Origin: Pinguiococcus pyrenoidosus
Taxonomy: Eukaryota > Sar > Pinguiophyceae > Pinguiochrysidales > Pinguiochrysidaceae
Reading direction: 5' to 3'
Assembly (NCBI GenBank): GCA_019677205.1
Contig: JAAMXY010004165.1
Coordinates: 1-19,992 of the forward strand
DNA: 19,992 bases
Part shown: in pieces, positions 17,139 to 19,992 of the stretch
How the letters are laid out: each line of letters opens with the position of its first letter
Position numbering within the stretch: the first letter of the stretch is position 1
Position numbers and translations under genes: made by a program
Notes under the pieces: generated by a model
What the model saw: the letters and a program-made list of their open reading frames with translations, nothing else
Told to the model about the DNA's origin: nothing
The model's database searches: none

Positions 17139-18723
17139 ATGTGGAGTCGCGTGCGCCTGACGCTCCGGCGCACCTTCCGAGGTGCTCGCGTGGTCGCGCT
17201 CGGGGCGCTGGTGTACTCGGCGGGCTACAGCGCCGGCACGAGCAGCTTCGGCGCGGATCCGGAGCGTTTCCGCGAGATGGCCTTGGAGGACACTCTGCTC
17301 CGTCTGGGCAGCCCGCGCATCCTGCCGAAGTCGACGCGCTTCCACCAGACTGCGGACAAGGTTCTCGAGAAGATCCTGGCGGCGGCGGAAGAGCATCTGC
17401 GGGCGCAGGTGGAGAAAGGACTGGTGGCCGAAGAGGAGCTGGAGCGGCTGCTCAAGCCGCTGCGCCGGCCTTGGGAGATTGTGGTGGTGGAGCATCCTCT
17501 GCCAAATGCCTTTGTGAACCCTCTGCTGCCGGACAAGCTCTTTGTGCATTCCGGTGAGCCAGCTGCCCAGCATGAAACGGCGGAGCGGCGGGGATGCTGA
17601 GTCCTGACGACGCCGTAGGCCTCCTGCGGCATGGGAGGGGAGAGGCGGCAGTCGCTCTGGGTATTGCCTCCGAGCTCCTTACCAGTGTCATGAACAGGTG
17701 GGCTCTTTCGCTCCTCCTGACTGTGGGCTTCTGCGGCCACTCACGTGCCCTCTGTCCCTTGTCTGGCGCAGCGATCCGCATCGAAACATGCGCATGAGCG
17801 CCTACGCCGCGACCGGCCAGATGGTGGTTTTGGCAATGTTGGATCCCACAGGTGTCGTGACGCGTATGCTCTCGCGCGAGAAGTGCAACGCCAGGCGTGT
17901 GGCCTCACCCTTCCTGGCGCTGTAGGCCTGCTCACTCTCTCGGCGGAAGCCATCATGCTGCTGCTGCACGAATACGGCCCGCCACTTCCAGTGCTGTTTC
18001 GAAAGCTGAACCTCCACAAGGTACACAGTCTGCACAAGTACGGCCCCTCCCCCCCGGGGAGGATCCGAACCTGCCCCTTGGCTAGTCTCGCTAAGCACGC
18101 ATCGCCAGGATCCGGGCACTGGCTTCGAGGTGGACGCGGACGGCTTGAAGATTGTGGCGCGAGCTGGGTATCCGCCGGCTGCTGCGCTTCGCTTCTTGGA
18201 GCTTCTGCAAGACGTCGAGAACCTTCAGGTGGATCATCGACACAACGAAGCCACGGAGAAGAAGGCCGAAGTGAAGAGCGGAAAGAGGGAAGAGTTCTCC
18301 AGCTCGTCGTATCTTCCATCGGTGATCAACCAGTTCGAGGACACCGGAACCTCCCGCAGGACCTACTGGCAATGGTTTCAGAGGCCTGCTCCGACTGGGG
18401 ATCGCCTCGAGGCCCTTCGCGAGCTTGCGGAACCCGACGGAGGAGCTACCGCGCTCTATCTGGGCGCCATGGAGAAGAAGAGGCAGAGAGAACGGGAGGC
18501 TAAGACGAAGGGGCGGGAGCAGAGTCGGCCAGCTGAGCCCCTTCGGCTGCCGGTGGTCTCGTCTATCTTGGAAGGACTTGGCAACGTCGGCAGGAGGGCC
18601 TCAGACATGATGCAGCCGTCGATCCCGGCAGTGGACTCCGGGACGTCGCAGGCAGAGGTTGTGGGCTGGTCGGCTGCCCTCCTCCTGGTCTTCGCGGCTG
18701 CCGAGGCTTTCAACAGGAAATGA
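17139..18723 (+). CDS. OMA1-like M48 protein lacking HExxH (probable pseudopeptidase)
   Basis: Five exons, 17139-17553, 17619-17697, 17772-17851, 17926-18020 and 18109-18723, with GT-AG introns of 65, 74, 74 and 88 nt. All joins keep frame, giving 427 residues. M48 hallmarks in order: a basic N-terminus and hydrophobic stretch (residues 1-35) like a mitochondrial signal or anchor, PWEIVVVEHPLPNAFVNP (111-128), FVHSGLL (135-141), LAMLDPTGLL, and the third-ligand segment FEVDADGLKIVARAGY with Glu230 and Asp234 in the ExxxD arrangement. Where family members have LGHExxH, this model reads LGIASELL (152-159), so both zinc histidines and the catalytic Glu are absent. The C-terminus has a Lys/Arg/Glu-rich segment and a last hydrophobic helix (405-422). 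Likely site: mitochondrial inner membrane. A missed splice or a sequencing deletion could also explain the lost motif. The first ATG is used; the frame extends only to a TTG upstream. Confidence 0.75.
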
Positions 18724-19192
18724 TGCCCCTCCGTTTGTCAGCATGTAGTTAAATCTCATAGCTCATAGTGCCATGTCCCAGGAAAGTGTAAATCGCAGTT
18801 CCCTTGTCGGCATGACCGCCGGCACTTCTCTCGCATCGTCTCTCCGCACCACGGACGGCGAACCCAATTGCCGCACGGTGTCACTCTATCGTCGTGTGAC
18901 AAAGAGAAGGGTTCAATATTGTGTAATTGGAAAGGAGGATAGTGTTCTGAATCATCCATTGTGCAGCCATTCTTCGCAGGAGTCACGCTAGACGGTTTCG
19001 GAAACATAGTTTGAATATCTGTGGCGTCTATAAGTCCATAGCATAGCTCTTGAGTCTTTCGGGCAAGCCGACAGTTTCATGTGGAACATGCGACGCCGAT
19101 TTGAATCGGCGTTGCGTTGCCAGATCGTCTCACCCCGCATTCTACGGCTGGACGCAGACCGGACATAGAGGCGGTGGGCCAGGCCCGACGCC
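18724..19192. other. Intergenic region with TATA-like site and upstream ORF
   Basis: 469 nt between the OMA1-like stop and the next gene on the same strand. TATAAG at 19029-19034 is a candidate TATA box. A 29-codon ORF at 19079-19168 precedes the next gene and is listed separately. Nothing else coding is seen. Confidence 0.45.
19079..19168 (+). other. Upstream ORF, 29 codons, same frame as following gene
   Basis: ATG at 19079, TAG at 19166-19168, in the same frame as the coiled-coil ORF that starts at 19193. The peptide begins MWNMRRRFESALR, is rich in Arg and poor in acids, and so resembles an organelle presequence. It is either a translated uORF or a first exon whose join to the main frame I cannot place, since no strong donor is present. 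It contains an 18-bp inverted repeat at 19094-19111. Confidence 0.35.
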
Positions 19193-19992
19193 ATGATCCA
19201 CGCAACGCCGGTGTCTGCCTCTGCGGCAGAGCACGAGGCGGCAGCCGCAGAGGCCAAAGCCAAGGCCGGGGCAGGCTTCAAGGCCAAGATGGCGCGCTTG
19301 AAGGGACGACAGCGGCAGCACAGGAAACGAACGGCGCTGCGGAGACATCAAGATGCCTGGATGCAGGAGGAGCGGCGCTTGCGAGCTCTGGAGGCAGAGG
19401 CGTCCGATCATCTTGCCACCAAGCTTGCGTCACTGCAACGAAGCTTCGCCAGCACGACCAGGGCCACCAACTTTGCACGGATCCGGGCTCTTCCAGCAGA
19501 TGAGGAGACCCGAGAAAAGGGCTCTGGCTTCGTGGAGTTTGCAGAGGCCCTGTCGCTGGAGACGGAGCTTCGGCGGGAGTTCGAGAAGGAGCAGACGCAC
19601 TGGAGGAGAGCCCTGTCGCAGCTGCGGAGGATCGCTGCGGACGTACAGAAGGCAGCAAAGGCACCTGGGACAGCTACGAGCTCTAGACAAGATGCTTCGC
19701 GAGCTGCACAGGCATATGTTGCCGATCTTTTGCTCGGACTGAGGGCGAAGGCGGACGGTCAAGGGACGGAGCTGCAGCAGGCGGAAGAGCCGCTGGAACA
19801 GGAGATCCGCCAGCACCGGATCACTGCCATAAAAGAAGGTCGCGGACCTCGGGGAAAGCATGCCGCCGGGCTTGGATTAGTGGGGGGAGAGTTGCGGGAG
19901 CTCCAGGACGTGATTCGCTTGGGCAAGGACCTTGGCGCGATCTCGACCAGCAAAGTCAACAAAGCAGCCCCGGAGCACGACATCTTCAGCGG
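19193..19992 (+). CDS. Coiled-coil protein, 3' end outside window
   Basis: An open frame of 266 codons runs from the ATG at 19193 to the window edge without a stop. The start is fixed by an in-frame TAG at 19166 and is the first ATG after it. The protein opens with an Ala/Glu/Lys-rich helix, then a strongly basic stretch (FKAKMARLKGRQRQHRKR, about residues 29-46), then long charged helices such as AWMQEERRLRALEAEASDH and SLETELRREFEKEQTHWRRA, consistent with an extended coiled coil. There is no catalytic motif. I do not recognise the family; a cytoskeletal, axonemal or basal-body role is possible for such a composition but not shown. It follows the OMA1-like gene on the same strand after 469 nt. 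Confidence 0.68.
   Translation, partial: MIHATPVSASAAEHEAAAAEAKAKAGAGFKAKMARLKGRQRQHRKRTALRRHQDAWMQEERRLRALEAEASDHLATKLASLQRSFASTTRATNFARIRALPADEETREKGSGFVEFAEALSLETELRREFEKEQTHWRRALSQLRRIAADVQKAAKAPGTATSSRQDASRAAQAYVADLLLGLRAKADGQGTELQQAEEPLEQEIRQHRITAIKEGRGPRGKHAAGLGLVGGELRELQDVIRLGKDLGAISTSKVNKAAPEHDIFS

Noticed and set aside
17554-17585. A 32-nt intron alternative in the OMA1-like gene giving HSAAGMLSPDD.
   Set aside because: It is shorter than every other intron here (46-149 nt) and gives a worse family match than the 65-nt intron.
17554-17600. HETAE in the unspliced continuation of OMA1-like exon 1, a possible relic of HExxH.
   Set aside because: It lies just after FVHSG where family members have a 15-20 residue spacer, the frame stops at once, and a strong GTGAGC donor plus a 65-nt intron give the correct FVHSGLL.

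Overview
This is nuclear DNA of a eukaryote. Nearly every gene that can be read is broken by short GT-AG spliceosomal introns (46-149 nt, most 60-90). The proteins are eukaryotic: a nucleotide-sugar/triose-phosphate type transporter, the beta subunit of the mitochondrial trifunctional enzyme, an OMA1-like M48 protein and the ciliary transition-zone protein B9D1. B9D1 implies a ciliated or flagellated cell at some life stage. GC-rich coding sequence, compact genes, AT-richer intergenic DNA and a spinster-type transporter tail familiar from algal and dinoflagellate genomes point to a unicellular flagellate, quite possibly algal. I cannot name the species. There is no prokaryotic operon structure, CRISPR array, insertion sequence, tRNA or rRNA that I can support.

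Layout, left to right. (1) 3' end of an MFS transporter (+, 1-475). (2) A ten-exon DMT/TPT-family transporter (-, 673-2386). (3) A 2.4 kb gene-free stretch with a G-rich tract and a cluster of CCAAT boxes. (4) A membrane-anchored histidine phosphatase/phosphoglycerate-mutase-like gene (+, 4771-5703). (5) A mitochondrial acetyl-CoA acyltransferase, HADHB-like (-, 6149-7611). (6) A PldB-like lysophospholipase/monoglyceride-lipase alpha/beta hydrolase (+, 8179-9595). It has a CCAAT/TATA promoter and an A6C2 microsatellite in its presumed 5' leader. (7) A coiled-coil, low-complexity protein of unknown role (-, 10091-11937). (8) B9D1 (+, 12674-13441). (9) A large protein of about 1100 residues, tentatively a TAF1C/Rrn6-like Pol I factor (-, 13505-16901). 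(10) An OMA1-like M48 protein whose HExxH motif is missing in the gene model (+, 17139-18723). (11) The start of a coiled-coil protein that runs off the window (+, from 19193).

The genes are independent units, mostly alternating in strand, so adjacent pairs share either divergent promoters or tail-to-tail ends. There is no evidence of one shared pathway. Two genes touch lipid metabolism (thiolase and lysophospholipase, sharing a divergent promoter), two are predicted mitochondrial (thiolase and OMA1-like) and one is ciliary. The most notable items are the OMA1-like protein without HExxH, a textbook E2F site in the promoter between it and the large gene, and repeats placed at gene ends and leaders. 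I did not find a clearly new multi-gene system.
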